Source: Phaeodactylibacter sp.
GTDB taxonomy: Bacteria; Bacteroidota; Bacteroidia; Chitinophagales; Saprospiraceae
DNA length: 41,855 nucleotides
NCBI RefSeq assembly: GCF_022763345.1
Contig: NZ_JALEGS010000042.1
Coordinates: forward strand, 1 to 41,855
Direction of reading: 5' to 3'
The notes below the pieces were generated by a model. It had not been told where the DNA came from, ran no database searches, and was given only the letters and a program-made list of their open reading frames with translations. Made by a program: the position numbers and the translations under genes. Shown piece after piece: positions 22,969-33,152 of the stretch. Positions within the stretch are counted from its first letter, which is position 1. Each line of letters begins with the position of its first letter.

Positions 22969-25125
22969 ATGAAGGAAAAACCAGCTTTAGATGCTGTAGA
23001 CTTTGCATCATTGTTCCAGCTCATCATGGCAAGGGGCAATGATGCCGTCATTTTATTTGACAAGCAGGGGCATGTCCGGTATGCTAATCCTTTAGCAGGC
23101 AAAAGGCTGGGGTATACAAACGAAGCGCTCACGCAACTGCAGATTTTTGACTTGGAGGAAGAGCTCAATATGGTCCGCTACTTGCAACGATGGGAATCGG
23201 CTGGCACGAAAAAAAGTAAATCCTGGCTGGTTGAATGGCGGCTTGAGTCCGGCGAAACTCAGCTTTTCCGCATACAGGGCGCACTTTTCAAAAATGCTTC
23301 CCCCCCGTTGCTCTGTTGCTTTATACCGACAGCGGGCTCTATTCAGAGCCTGAAAACTCCGACCTACCAGCACCTAAGACACTATCAAATTGGCATATGG
23401 GAATGGAATATCATCAATGGGGACTTCCAGATGACAGATAACTTTCTGGATATACTTCAACTGGAACCTAACCAACTCCCACCACCCCGCCAATTGAATA
23501 TTGTCTCTCTACTCAAGGACCAGCTTCCTTCAAAACAATTTGCTTCCCTCATTCAAAAAATCAAAGCTGCTCAGAAAAACCGCTCTGCTTTTGAGCTACA
23601 GCTTCAGTTACACCACGAAGAGCAGCAGGGGCGTGAAATTAATATTTATGCCTACCCGGTGGAAGAAGACAATATTGTCGGGAAATTACAGGGCAGTATT
23701 TCCGTAATACAGCACTCATCTGAGGAAAAACACATGGCAGGAGCAGTCTTGGAACGTTCCGAGGCCATGGTTTGCTGGATCAACCCCGATTGCACCCTGC
23801 GATACGTCAACCGGGCAATGGCCAGCCGACTTGGATACGAGGCTTCCGAAATGACCGGACAGTTGGAAATTACAGATATCGATGCGGAGAACACCATTGA
23901 TCAGTGGCATGAAATATGGGACGAAGCCTCGGCCGGAGAAACCATGAAAATGGAAAGCACCCTGAAAACCAGGAATGACCGAATTTTCCCCGCTGAGTTC
24001 CACCTCGACTTTCTGGATATCAAAGGTACCAAGCTCATCAGCCTCAGTGCTCATGATATCACAGAGCGTCGGCAACAGGAAGCAGAGCTGCGAAAAGCAT
24101 TGCTTGAAGTACAAACCCTTTCCGAGCAATTGGAAGAAGAAAATATTTACCTGAAGGAGGAAATCTCAGAGGGCAACAAATTCGAAAACATCCTCACTCA
24201 AAGCGATAACTATCAAAAGGTCTTGCAACAGGTAGAGCAAGTCGCCCCAACTGAGGCCACGGTCCTGATAGAGGGAGAAACCGGGACGGGTAAAGAGCTT
24301 TTGGCCCGGGCTATCCACAGCCTCAGTAAGCGCAGTGAGCGGTCTTTGGTGCGGGTCAACTGCGCTGCGCTGCCTGAAGATCTCATCCTCTCCGAACTTT
24401 TTGGGCATGAGAAGGGAGCTTTCACCGGGGCAACAGCTACTAAAACCGGCCGATTCGAACTCGCGGACAAAGGCACCATTTTTCTGGATGAAATCGGCGA
24501 GATTTCCTTGAAAATACAGTCCCAACTTCTTCGGATACTTCAGGAGGGCGAATTTGAACGCGTAGGGGGCGTAGAGACCCTGAAGGTAGACGTCAGGATT
24601 ATTGCAGCGACCAACCGCGACCTGAGAAAGATGGTCTCCGAGAAACAGTTCCGGGAAGATTTGTACTACCGCCTAAGCGTCTTCCCGTTGCAAAACCCTC
24701 CGCTGCGGGACCGCCGGGAGGACATCCCTCTGCTGGTCCGGCATTTTATGAAACAGTTTGCCCGCAAAAACGGCAAAACGATTGACAACATCCGTGCCAG
24801 AGACCTCAAGCGCCTAAAGCAATATGATTTCCCCGGCAACATACGGGAGCTTATGAATATCGTGGAGCAGGCAGTCGTCCTTACCAATAACAAGACCCTG
24901 GATCTTTCCTATTGGCGCCCGGTGGGTTCAGGACAATCCGCAATCTATTCTGAGGAGGAAGAAGGCTTTCCGACTTTGGAGGAACTGCAACGTCAGCATA
25001 TTATTGATGCACTGGAAAAAACGCACTGGCGGGTGACTGGTCCGCAGGGCGCTGCCAAATTACTGGGCCTGAAAGGGCAAACGCTGTTTTCTAAGATGAA
25101 AAAGCTGGGCATAGAGCGAGAGTGA
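22969..25125 (+). CDS. PAS-domain sigma-54-dependent transcriptional activator
   Basis: The 718-aa protein has two clear PAS domains (about 14-125 and 260-368) and a divergent PAS-like region between them (about 135-250). A coiled coil (about 368-402) follows, then an AAA+ sigma-54 activation domain (about 405-635). Visible there are Walker A GETGTGKE (436-443), GAFTGA (483-488), which contacts sigma-54, and Walker [11 protein letters not shown] (502-511). The C-terminus (about 675-718) is a Fis-type helix-turn-helix with [20 protein letters not shown]. It lacks a receiver domain, so PAS ligands or partners should control it. It converges with the CheB-CheR-PAS gene with only 15 nt between stops. 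Confidence 0.93.
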   Translation: MKEKPALDAVDFASLFQLIMARGNDAVILFDKQGHVRYANPLAGKRLGYTNEALTQLQIFDLEEELNMVRYLQRWESAGTKKSKSWLVEWRLESGETQLFRIQGALFKNASPPLLCCFIPTAGSIQSLKTPTYQHLRHYQIGIWEWNIINGDFQMTDNFLDILQLEPNQLPPPRQLNIVSLLKDQLPSKQFASLIQKIKAAQKNRSAFELQLQLHHEEQQGREINIYAYPVEEDNIVGKLQGSISVIQHSSEEKHMAGAVLERSEAMVCWINPDCTLRYVNRAMASRLGYEASEMTGQLEITDIDAENTIDQWHEIWDEASAGETMKMESTLKTRNDRIFPAEFHLDFLDIKGTKLISLSAHDITERRQQEAELRKALLEVQTLSEQLEEENIYLKEEISEGNKFENILTQSDNYQKVLQQVEQVAPTEATVLIEGETGTGKELLARAIHSLSKRSERSLVRVNCAALPEDLILSELFGHEKGAFTGATATKTGRFELADKGTIFLDEIGEISLKIQSQLLRILQEGEFERVGGVETLKVDVRIIAATNRDLRKMVSEKQFREDLYYRLSVFPLQNPPLRDRREDIPLLVRHFMKQFARKNGKTIDNIRARDLKRLKQYDFPGNIRELMNIVEQAVVLTNNKTLDLSYWRPVGSGQSAIYSEEEEGFPTLEELQRQHIIDALEKTHWRVTGPQGAAKLLGLKGQTLFSKMKKLGIERE

Positions 25126-25140
25126 CTCTGAAGTTCACGC

Positions 25141-28008
25141 CTATTCCAAATCTTCGATTAGAGCGGCATACTTTATGTATCCTTCCAGAACAATCGGCAC
25201 AATAATCAGAGAAGCCTCTCCTTTCGTACCACCTTGGTAATCATAGCTGAATTGGAGCCGCTCGAAAGGTTTGCCATCAAAGACATTTTGCAACAATTTT
25301 TTGACCTCGTCCCGAATATCTTCCGGCAAATAGGAATAAATGGGCTGCCCGATTAGTTCCTCAGACTTCTTGCCGGTAAACCGCACCCGATTAACAAAAT
25401 GGACCTCTCCTTTTTTATCAATAATTGCAATCTGTTGGTCAGAATGGTTTACAAACTGCTTGAAAATACGCTCCGCTTTCTGCGTTTGATTGCGTGAAGT
25501 AGCTAGCTCGTTGATATTCACAAAAGTGAGCACAAGCCCATCAATGTAGTCTTCCTCCGTCCGGTAAGGCAGGACCCGCAGCAAATAATGGTCGCCTTCC
25601 TTGTCTACAATCTCTTTTTCAAAAGGAGATAGCGTTCTGAATACCTCCTGACAGACCTCTTCAATGTCCAGCCCCTTAAAAGTGGTGGAAAAATTGGTAA
25701 TCGAACGCCCTATATCAGAATCAATGAGATTAAACTGACGACGGACAGCGGGTGTAAAGCGCCGGATCTTCAGTTCTTTGTCCAGAAAAATGGTGCCAAT
25801 ATCCGTGCTCTTAAGCAAATTGGAAATATCATTGTTGGCAGTAGTCAACTCCTCGTTTTTCATTTGGAGTTCGCTGTTCACGGTGTAGAGCTCTTCATTG
25901 ACCGACTGTAGTTCTTCATTTGTGCTTTGCAGCTCCTCATTAGAAGCCATAAGCTCCCGGTTGGAGGTTTGCAGCTCTTCATTAGTCGCTTCCAGTTCAT
26001 TGACCAGTTCCTGGGAGCGGCGTTTGGAGGCTTTTAGTTGTTTTTGCAGTGTTGTGACCTTACCTTCTGTCAGATTTTTGGGAGATGGCTCTTCCTTTTC
26101 AACGGTTTCCTCTTGAGGGAGGTAAACCTCTATGAGCACCACTTTGGGTGTTTTTTCTTTTTCCCCCTCTTCATACAACGCTGGCAAGCGGGGCAAATCA
26201 AAGCGGACTTCCGCAATGAACTCCCGTTCGCGCTTCTTTAACAAAACATTCTCAAAGGAAATAGGTCCACCCTCTGACAATACTTGCTGCACACCTGATT
26301 TGAAAGTGAGCAGATCCTCTTTGCTCAACATTTTGCTGAGGTTCAACCGGGCTAAAGCCCTTGGCATATTCAGAATTTGCTCAGCTTCACCGTTAAGGTA
26401 AAGGATATCCAGTTCTTCGGTTACGAAAAAAGCAATGGGTGCGAAGCGCTCGACCAGGAAGCGTGTAAACGGATCGGTATCCGAAAATGGCGGGTCGAAC
26501 TCTGATTGGAAGTTACTCATTTGCGGCTTGGATTTTTCAGGAGATGCTGGTTTGGAATGCAGTGAAAAGGAAGACTGTAGCCGTGGAGATTTGTCAGCGC
26601 GTTTAGTGAAGATATTCCAGCTTCGGGTATGCTTTTCAAAGGCATATTTCAGGCTGCCAAGGGATTCACTGGGCCCAAGGAACAAAAATGCTCCAGGCTT
26701 GAGCGCAAAGTGCAAAGTGGAAAGTGCCTTTTGCTGGACTTCTGGCTGCAAGTAAATCAACAAGTTCCGGCAGGAGATAAGGTCCATATTAATAAAAGGA
26801 GGGTCGCCCAGCAGATTTTGAACAGCAAACATAATCCGCTTACGCAGGGAGGGCCTAACCACCATGTAATCGCCTTCACGGATAAAATATTTGGATTTAT
26901 ATTGTTCCGGCACATCAGCTACCATATTCAAAGAATAGGTCGCTTTAAGTGCAAATTGTACCGCGTGCTCATCAATATCAGAAGCAAAGACTTTATAATC
27001 TATGTTTTGCCTGTCGTGCTCCTGCAAATAATCTTCGATCAGCATAGCCAGCGTGTAGGCTTCTTCTCCGGTGGAACAGGCGGTTACCCAAAACCGGTAA
27101 GTCGAGCCTTTTTCCTGCGGTTGGGAAAATATTCGTGGCAGCACTTCCTTCCTGATTGCATCATAGGCCTCAGGGTCTCTGAAGAAATTAGTTACCCCAA
27201 TGAGGAAATTACTGAAAAGAGCAGCCACTTCTGACGCGTCCTGCTGAATGACGTCCCAGTAAGCCTCAATATCATTACACTTTCGGATAAGCATGCGGTT
27301 TCCCAGCCGCCGGCTCAGTGTAGGTTCACGGTATTCGCTAAAATCAATGTGGGTACGGTCAGAAACGAGTTGTACAATTTTATCGAAATAGGTCTCATCC
27401 TGTTTCTTATCTTGAAAACCAACTTCCCTTGTTCCGAAATCCCGATGGGTGAGGATATACTCTATATCGTGCGCCAATTCTTCGGGCGGGCTAATTCGAT
27501 CCGCAATTTTAAGGTCGATCGCCGCTCTTGGCATTCCATCAAACTTTGCGGTCTCTGGTGACTGCACCAATACAAAACCGCCTTTCTCTTTGATAGTCCG
27601 CAGCCCTCTCGTTCCATCCGTACCAGTACCGGAAAGGAGCACACCTACGGCATGGCTACCGAGCGATTCGCCTAAGGATTTAAAAAACTGATCAATGGGT
27701 AGGTTGATTTCTGAATTCGGAGGGCGATCTTTAGTAAGTAGCCTTCCGTTGGAGAACACAATATTCTTATTTTCTGCCATCACGTAGATGTGATTAGCTT
27801 TAACAGGCTGATCTTGGTACACCATGGTAACAGGCATACTCGTATGCTTCCCCAAAAGCTCCCCAATCATAGACTTCGTATTGGGAGACAAGTGCTGTAA
27901 AAAAACAAAAGCGGCTCCGCTTCCATCGGACAGTTTGGAGACAAGCCTTGTAATGGCTTCCAGTCCGCCCGCGGATGCGCCGATACCAATTACTTTCATA
28001 CGTCCCAT
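25141..28008 (-). CDS. CheB-CheR-PAS hybrid protein
   Basis: This 955-aa fusion begins with a CheB methylesterase domain (about 4-190) holding the triad Ser12 (GASAGG), His39 (LQHLSPN) and Asp131 (GTGTDGT). A CheR methyltransferase domain follows (about 210-475, with TACSTGEEAYTLAMLIEDYL). Then come a PAS-like region (about 515-620), a long heptad coiled coil of NEELQ-type repeats (about 650-735), and two PAS domains. There is no receiver domain and no histidine kinase. Such hybrids are usually linked to kinases, so an external partner is expected. No chemoreceptor is present in the window. Start at 28008; an ATG at 27999 is equally possible. Confidence 0.93.
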   Translation of the reverse strand: MGRMKVIGIGASAGGLEAITRLVSKLSDGSGAAFVFLQHLSPNTKSMIGELLGKHTSMPVTMVYQDQPVKANHIYVMAENKNIVFSNGRLLTKDRPPNSEINLPIDQFFKSLGESLGSHAVGVLLSGTGTDGTRGLRTIKEKGGFVLVQSPETAKFDGMPRAAIDLKIADRISPPEELAHDIEYILTHRDFGTREVGFQDKKQDETYFDKIVQLVSDRTHIDFSEYREPTLSRRLGNRMLIRKCNDIEAYWDVIQQDASEVAALFSNFLIGVTNFFRDPEAYDAIRKEVLPRIFSQPQEKGSTYRFWVTACSTGEEAYTLAMLIEDYLQEHDRQNIDYKVFASDIDEHAVQFALKATYSLNMVADVPEQYKSKYFIREGDYMVVRPSLRKRIMFAVQNLLGDPPFINMDLISCRNLLIYLQPEVQQKALSTLHFALKPGAFLFLGPSESLGSLKYAFEKHTRSWNIFTKRADKSPRLQSSFSLHSKPASPEKSKPQMSNFQSEFDPPFSDTDPFTRFLVERFAPIAFFVTEELDILYLNGEAEQILNMPRALARLNLSKMLSKEDLLTFKSGVQQVLSEGGPISFENVLLKKREREFIAEVRFDLPRLPALYEEGEKEKTPKVVLIEVYLPQEETVEKEEPSPKNLTEGKVTTLQKQLKASKRRSQELVNELEATNEELQTSNRELMASNEELQSTNEELQSVNEELYTVNSELQMKNEELTTANNDISNLLKSTDIGTIFLDKELKIRRFTPAVRRQFNLIDSDIGRSITNFSTTFKGLDIEEVCQEVFRTLSPFEKEIVDKEGDHYLLRVLPYRTEEDYIDGLVLTFVNINELATSRNQTQKAERIFKQFVNHSDQQIAIIDKKGEVHFVNRVRFTGKKSEELIGQPIYSYLPEDIRDEVKKLLQNVFDGKPFERLQFSYDYQGGTKGEASLIIVPIVLEGYIKYAALIEDLE

Positions 28009-28267
28009 TTTCTATTATATAAGGACAGCGCGCGGGCTACATATGTTCTTGCCAACCAACGGGAAGACGACTTCCAGTATCATCATTATGGAAAGATATC
28101 CGAAACATCCGGTAAACGCTGTCTTCTTAAATGCTACAGACAGCCTGCCCGCATTAAGCAAACAAGAGCGTTTGATGGGAATATAAGAAAATAAAATGAT
28201 GAAACCTCAATGTGAGCCTATAATTTAGGAGCAGCAGTGTACCCGCCAGCGAATTTCATGGCAAAAG

Positions 28268-28651
28268 TTACCAGATTCGAGGCCTGACCGGGCTTTGGTC
28301 CAATAACTCAAATACCTCGTACTTTAATGCCATAATTTGAGCGCGGACCGTTTGGAGTTGCTCCAAAAAGAAGCTCATATGGCTCCGCCCGCCTTCTGCA
28401 GAGGTGGCATTAGCCGTTTGCCCCTCGAAGGACCGCAACGCCTGTTGCAGTTTCGGCAATGTGGTTTTGGCTGCATACTTTAGGTGGGCACGCAGGGTTT
28501 CCACCTGTGGCAGGGAAGGGTTTGTGGAACGAAGCAGTTTCAGGTATAATTTGCACTCCTGCTGATAGAGCTCCAGCTCTTTACGAATATGGCTTAAGGA
28601 AATGCCGGGGCTGTTGCCGGCGGTCTTGGAAAAGGCTGTGACAGGCATCAT
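28268..28651 (-). CDS. Small helical protein of unknown function
   Basis: This 127-aa, mostly helical protein has no signal peptide or recognised domain. Residues about 20-100 form two or three long helices with an SFEGQTANATSAEGG linker, suggesting a coiled-coil or bundle. It lies 260 nt upstream of the CheB-CheR-PAS gene on the same strand, so a link to that signalling protein is possible but unproven. The frame is intact and does not mirror a known gene on the other strand. Confidence 0.5.
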   Translation of the reverse strand: MMPVTAFSKTAGNSPGISLSHIRKELELYQQECKLYLKLLRSTNPSLPQVETLRAHLKYAAKTTLPKLQQALRSFEGQTANATSAEGGRSHMSFFLEQLQTVRAQIMALKYEVFELLDQSPVRPRIW

Positions 28652-28774
28652 GTTTACTGCAATTTTGGTTAGGTTAAACTTTCAGGCATTCGTGCCCCTG
28701 ACAAAGGCTTGCCTGAACTTACTGCAAAGATGTGCCTGCTGTAGTAATCAGATCAATGATATTTCTCAGCCTGA

Positions 28775-29230
28775 TTAATAATCTTTCCAGTACTTCAGTG
28801 TGATTGAAATGGATTGCTCTGTCTGATTTAGGCGTACTGCTGCATCTTTAAACGTTGGGGCACGCCATTTCACGACTGGGTTGTTGGAGAAAGCGTAAGG
28901 CTCAGTAGGGATGCCCAACGCATTCTTATCTAACTGCCCATTCTCATTCATATCCTGATAAACAGCCAAAGCGTAAGTATCATGCACCAGAGGCTCAAGC
29001 TGCCCATTCACTTCTTTTTTATCACCCACAGGCGTCAGTACCATACTAGTTAAAGCAGAGGTATCCTGCAAAAAGGTTGCCTCCCTGTGGACAGCCACAT
29101 AGACATTTCCCCCATTCGCGGCTAAACCTACTACCCGAACGCTCAACCGCCCGGTGATAGCTGACTCCTCTTCAAACTGACCTCCTGCAAAAGTCAGTAG
29201 CAATAAACAAACTCCCAGTATTCCATGCAT
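28775..29230 (-). CDS. DUF2141 secreted protein
   Basis: From the ATG at 29230 the product is 151 aa with a signal peptide (MHGILGVCLLLLTFAGG). The DUF2141 pattern follows: LSVRVVGLAANGGNVYVAVH, then YALAVYQDMNENGQLDKN and GIPTEPYAFSNN. The DMNENGQLD segment looks like a calcium-type acidic loop. Function is unknown. The longer frame from 29269 would lose the signal peptide. It is divergent from the DUF2805 gene, with 87 nt between starts. Confidence 0.88.
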   Translation of the reverse strand: MHGILGVCLLLLTFAGGQFEEESAITGRLSVRVVGLAANGGNVYVAVHREATFLQDTSALTSMVLTPVGDKKEVNGQLEPLVHDTYALAVYQDMNENGQLDKNALGIPTEPYAFSNNPVVKWRAPTFKDAAVRLNQTEQSISITLKYWKDY

Positions 29231-29317
29231 AGGCTTAATATCTTTACAATAGTAAAACATCACCCTCAAAACCTCCCGGGCAACACTTTGTTACAACTCC
29301 GAAATTCAATAATCATT

Positions 29318-29620
29318 ATGGGAAGCGTTAAAAAAATTTATCAAAAATACGAATTAACAGACCGGGATATCGACCGGATTGTAGAAATGGCTTGGGAGGA
29401 CCGAACGCCCTTTGATGCCATCGAGGATCAATTTGGTGTAAAAGAGTCTGAGGTTATCCGCATCATGAAAAAGGAGATGAAGCTCAGCAGCTGGAAAATG
29501 TGGCGGAAACGGGTACAGGGCCGGGCAACGAAACACCGAAGGTTGCGGGCTAGCCAAACCACCCGGTTTAAATCTACCCGGCAAAAACACATTTCGCATA
29601 ACAACATCTCCAAACGATAG
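29318..29620 (+). CDS. DUF2805 (TIGR03643) family protein
   Basis: The 100-aa product starts at the ATG at 29318 and matches the family from ELTDRDIDRIVEMAWEDRTP through SSWKMWRKRVQGR. The AIEDQFGVKESEVIRIM segment looks like a helix-turn-helix, and the basic C-terminal tail suggests nucleic-acid binding, but the role is not established. The frame from 29225 adds 31 unlikely residues. It converges with the HD-PycTM gene, with 7 nt between stops. Confidence 0.9.
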   Translation: MGSVKKIYQKYELTDRDIDRIVEMAWEDRTPFDAIEDQFGVKESEVIRIMKKEMKLSSWKMWRKRVQGRATKHRRLRASQTTRFKSTRQKHISHNNISKR

Positions 29621-29627
29621 GGGTCAA

Positions 29628-30866
29628 TCAAGGTGCTGTTACAAATGCCAGCGCAAATACAATGACCGATACAATCAGCCCATACATGAAGATGCTGTAG
29701 CAGATGCGCAGGTATTTGTATTTCTTCGCCAGCACCACTCCGAGGTAATACAAATCACGAGTCATAGAACTGTACAAAAAATCGCTATCCCGGATCATCT
29801 CCATCATGCCCCAGTGGAAATCGTCCAGTTCCATATTATAGAAATTACCAAAGAAAAGCAGATTAGAGTTTTTCTTCTCGATATTTTCCCGGGTCACCCG
29901 CCCTTCGGTCACTTTTGGCCGGGTAGATAAGATCGCAAAGACCAAGGCAGACAGGCAAACGGCAAGCAGCAATATTGTTGGTAAAATCAACCGGGGATTG
30001 TCTGAAAAACGGGGTACCAGGCTGGATACCACAATCGAAATGATTATGGCATTGATCGACAGCATGATGTTAGCCTTATTGTCTGCGATGGAGCTTAGAT
30101 TGACATGGGTGCGGTAAGTTGTTCTGTACATCGTCTCCACTCCCCTGCCTAAGTTAAGCTCTTTAAGCTGATCTCCATCCTGCCCTTTATTTTTTTTCTT
30201 CTTCTTTTTCTTTTTCTTCTTGGACCGCTCTTCCTCCTGCATCACCTTCAGCGTATCGGGGTTCAGGCGTAGCTTTTGCTTGTTCAGCTGTTTGATATGT
30301 TTCAGCTTCTGTTCATTAAAAAGCTCGCGTGCCACATCTGTATGGTAGCTGTGCTGCATCAGGAAGTTGATCTCAAATTCCACCCATTCCGGATCAGACA
30401 TGACGATACCACGGGCGATCGCCATTTCCTGCCGGAGTCTGCCGCAACGGTCCCAGTAGTGGGCGTTGCCCAGGTGGCTGAGGTCTGCATCGCAGAGTAT
30501 TTGCTGAAGCAAGGTTTCAGGAGACTGAGGTAGGCGGGTCGCCATGATACACGCCTTAACTTTCTCGGTTTGGGCATGCGGATAATCTTGCTCCTGTAAG
30601 AAAGCCACTGCTAATGCTGCACTCCTTGACTCATGCCCTTGCGGGGATTCGAAATAGCCCAGGTCATGAAACCAAGCCGACAAGCACAGCACTTCGAGGT
30701 CCCCTTTCTCAAGTTCATAAGCCTCCCCAATCAATTGTACTGCGTTGACGACGTTTTCAAAATGCCTGAAATCATGGAAAGGCAGATGGCCCTGAAAGTT
30801 TTCTTCGTAAAAACGCTTTACGTATTGCTCTGCGGCAGCAACAATAGGGGTTTCCGTTTTCGTCAT
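29628..30866 (-). CDS. HD phosphohydrolase domain fused to a Pycsar-type membrane effector (PycTM/DUF5706)
   Basis: Residues about 25-135 of this 412-aa protein are an HD domain with His35, HD at 67-68 (AWFHDLGY) and Asp126 (CDADL), the metal-binding set of nucleotide phosphohydrolases. A very basic linker (about 215-230) carries a run of lysines. Residues 246-412 match the PycTM/DUF5706 effector: YRTHVNLSSIADNKANIMLS, two close membrane helices (about 266-284 and 292-315) and a third at the end (about 386-409). In Pycsar defence, PycTM is triggered by cCMP or cUMP to damage the membrane. No cyclase gene is adjacent. HD might degrade the signal or gate the effector. Confidence 0.85.
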   Translation of the reverse strand: MTKTETPIVAAAEQYVKRFYEENFQGHLPFHDFRHFENVVNAVQLIGEAYELEKGDLEVLCLSAWFHDLGYFESPQGHESRSAALAVAFLQEQDYPHAQTEKVKACIMATRLPQSPETLLQQILCDADLSHLGNAHYWDRCGRLRQEMAIARGIVMSDPEWVEFEINFLMQHSYHTDVARELFNEQKLKHIKQLNKQKLRLNPDTLKVMQEEERSKKKKKKKKKKNKGQDGDQLKELNLGRGVETMYRTTYRTHVNLSSIADNKANIMLSINAIIISIVVSSLVPRFSDNPRLILPTILLLAVCLSALVFAILSTRPKVTEGRVTRENIEKKNSNLLFFGNFYNMELDDFHWGMMEMIRDSDFLYSSMTRDLYYLGVVLAKKYKYLRICYSIFMYGLIVSVIVFALAFVTAP

Positions 30867-31009
30867 AGCATTATCCAGGTTGGCGATGGAAGTTTGAGGG
30901 GGTTAAAGATAGTAAACTCCGCGGTCCGTATGGTCATTCGGCTCCTGTTAACGATACCGGCAGCCCAAATAGTATAAAATCCTCCAGTTCCTTACCTTTA
31001 TCAAAAAAT

Positions 31010-31831
31010 ATGCGCCTGTGCCTGAATTTAATGTGGCCGTTCCTGCTTTTGATCACCGTCAGCCCGCTCGCTGCACAATGGCCGGAAGGCGATGTTCCTG
31101 CTATTTCCGCCAACCACGTACAACAAGCGCTGAACGAGCTCGAAGCCATCGCGCCCAATTTAATTGGCTTCATCCCTGAGACACAACGCCATTACATTAA
31201 AATTCCCAGAAGCAGTGCCTTGCCAGATCAATGGCAGGAGCGGCTGCAGGATGCCTTCTATCAGGACGCGGCAGCGGCCTGCCAGCTTTATGGCCGGTTA
31301 TACCTTGCTGACTGGCGGGCACTGCTCAGCAAAGCCGCTAGAGAGTCCTTTTGGGGCACCTCTTTTCTGGCCAATCGCACCTTCAACTACTTTGGCATCC
31401 GGCACCACGGCAAACCCTGGATTTGCCAGCAGCTCGGCTTTTGTGCCCATCATGTTCGCAATGATCCTGACCCGGCTGCATTTGTGGTATTCCCTAATTT
31501 TGAGGCTTCCGTCTGGGCTTTCATACATACCATTTACAGCGGCCATTTCCTCGCCCGGCTGCCTGATGGCGGCATCAAGGTCGCCGATGCTATACAATTT
31601 GAGCGGAAACACGGCATTCACTATTGGGAGTATACGGCACCAGGGCAAACCTATGGCGGGATGCTACAGGGCACCGCCTATCCTCCGCAGTCCCTAATCT
31701 ACAGCTGGAGTGGGCACCCGATCAACAACCTTTGCATCAACTGCGATCGGGCCAGCGACTGGGAATGGGTGCAAAAAATATTTCGGGTGGAAGAACGAAC
31801 TCAGGTACACACTCCCGCTTTCAACAATTAA
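31010..31831 (+). CDS. Secreted glucosaminidase-family peptidoglycan hydrolase
   Basis: The 273-aa product has a signal peptide (MRLCLNLMWPFLLLITVSPLAAQ). Its mannosyl-glycoprotein endo-beta-N-acetylglucosaminidase-like domain (about 85-235) carries the segment AARESFWGTSFLANRTFNYF; Glu112 is the likely general acid. NYFGIRHHGKPW follows, as in FlgJ/Bax-type enzymes. It should cleave peptidoglycan glycans in the periplasm. Several cysteine pairs (CQQLGFC, CINC) suggest disulfides. It starts at 31010 and is divergent from the HD-PycTM gene. Confidence 0.87.
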   Translation: MRLCLNLMWPFLLLITVSPLAAQWPEGDVPAISANHVQQALNELEAIAPNLIGFIPETQRHYIKIPRSSALPDQWQERLQDAFYQDAAAACQLYGRLYLADWRALLSKAARESFWGTSFLANRTFNYFGIRHHGKPWICQQLGFCAHHVRNDPDPAAFVVFPNFEASVWAFIHTIYSGHFLARLPDGGIKVADAIQFERKHGIHYWEYTAPGQTYGGMLQGTAYPPQSLIYSWSGHPINNLCINCDRASDWEWVQKIFRVEERTQVHTPAFNN

Positions 31832-31993
31832 TGTACGGCAGCACAATTTCTTGAAACCAAAGAGCGTTAACTACCCGTTTTTGGTACTGCCCAAATGACA
31901 GAAGTGTGACTTTAACATCCTATGGTGTCTAAATGACAGACAAATGTCGTAAATTAGTATTTGAGGCAACCCATGAACAAAAACCAAAGCAAT

Positions 31994-32374
31994 ATGAAAA
32001 GCTTACTCTTTCTTGCCTTTTTGCTTCCAACTGCACTCCAGTCCCCGGCAAACCTGTCCGCCATCACGCAGGCGATGAGCCAGGGAGATGCGACAACACT
32101 GGGCAACTACTTCGACGAGTCTGTGGAGGTTTCCATCTTGGACAAAGATGATGTCTATGCCAAAGCGGATGCCATAGGCGTTGTCCGGCAGTTCTTCAGC
32201 CAGTACCGCCCATCCGGCTGGAGTACTGTACATAAGGGAGCAGCCCGCAATAATGATTCTCAGTACTGCATAGGCAACCTCACCGCCAATGGGCAGACTT
32301 TCCGGGTGTACATTTACATGAAAGAAAAAAACGGCCGGCAGCTTATTCAGGAGCTTCGCTTTGACCGGGAATAG
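31994..32374 (+). CDS. DUF4783 secreted protein
   Basis: Starting at the ATG at 31994 gives a 126-aa protein with a signal peptide (MKSLLFLAFLLPTALQSPA) and one domain with an NTF2-like pattern: ITQAMSQGDATTLGNYFDES, then QFFSQYRP and FRVYIYMKEK. This fits DUF4783, a small Bacteroidota family of unknown function. In-frame ATGs at 31961 and 31973 would extend the N-terminus by 11 or 7 residues. It converges with the TIGR02757 gene, with 4 nt between stops. Confidence 0.87.
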   Translation: MKSLLFLAFLLPTALQSPANLSAITQAMSQGDATTLGNYFDESVEVSILDKDDVYAKADAIGVVRQFFSQYRPSGWSTVHKGAARNNDSQYCIGNLTANGQTFRVYIYMKEKNGRQLIQELRFDRE

Positions 32375-32378
32375 AACG

Positions 32379-33152
32379 CTACTTCCCCTCCAGCACCCCC
32401 ATTCCAAACAGGGCAAAATCATACTTCACAGGATCGGCAGGGTCATAGCGCCTCAGCGCTTCGGTAAGCTCTAGTACGGCTTGCCAGTCTGCCTGCCTGC
32501 GGGTGAGCAATCCCAGCCGCCGGGCCACCCGCTCCACATGCACATCGAGCGGCATCAGCAACTGTCCGGGGCGTATCGTATTCCAAAGCCCAAAGTCCAC
32601 GCCTCGCTCATCGGAGCGTACCATCCAACGCAGGAACATATTGAGCCGTTTGCAGGTCGACTTCCGCACGGGCGTTGCTACATGCTTCCGGGTACGCTGC
32701 GGCGCAAAGGGGTGATCGAAAAAATCTTCGTGAAACCCGGCCAGCGCAGGCCCCACATGCTCCGCGCCTGCATTGAGATGACGGGCAAAAGCGGTTTCCA
32801 GAGAATCATGCGCCTGATAGTAGCGCTGCAAGAAATCCAGAAAATAGAGGGTATCGGTAGGCTGAAAGGTCCGGTGCTTAAAGCTAAGGAATCGGGCGCG
32901 GTCCTCCTCTGTATGCTGCGTAATAAAATCATAAGGAGCACCGTCCATCAACGCCACCAGCTCCTGCGCTTTATTAATGATCGTTTTGCGCTGCCCCCAG
33001 GCGAGCATCGCTGCCCAAAAGCCCATGATCTCGATATCCTGCTTGCGGGTAAACTGATGCGGGATGCTTATCGGGTCATCCTCGATAAAGCCGGGCCGAT
33101 TGTAGTGATCAACTAATTCTTCTAACTGTTGCTTAAGATCTCGCTTAGGCAT
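32379..33152 (-). CDS. TIGR02757 (DUF2400) family protein
   Basis: The 257-aa product, from the ATG at 33152, matches the family. Helical segments include DIEIMGFWAAMLAWGQRKTI and a conserved end, NMFLRWMVRSDERGVDFGLW, then LDVHVERVARRLGLL. The fold resembles HhH-type DNA glycosylases (a metal-free relative), but no activity is established. The start overlaps the last 8 nt of the GT2 gene, so the two are translationally coupled. The longer frame from 33188 is rejected. Confidence 0.9.
   Translation of the reverse strand: MPKRDLKQQLEELVDHYNRPGFIEDDPISIPHQFTRKQDIEIMGFWAAMLAWGQRKTIINKAQELVALMDGAPYDFITQHTEEDRARFLSFKHRTFQPTDTLYFLDFLQRYYQAHDSLETAFARHLNAGAEHVGPALAGFHEDFFDHPFAPQRTRKHVATPVRKSTCKRLNMFLRWMVRSDERGVDFGLWNTIRPGQLLMPLDVHVERVARRLGLLTRRQADWQAVLELTEALRRYDPADPVKYDFALFGMGVLEGK

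Noticed and set aside
30190..30230. Run of lysine codons in the HD-PycTM gene considered as a frameshift or sequencing artefact
   Set aside because: Both flanking domains are in the same frame and complete, so it is read as a real basic linker.
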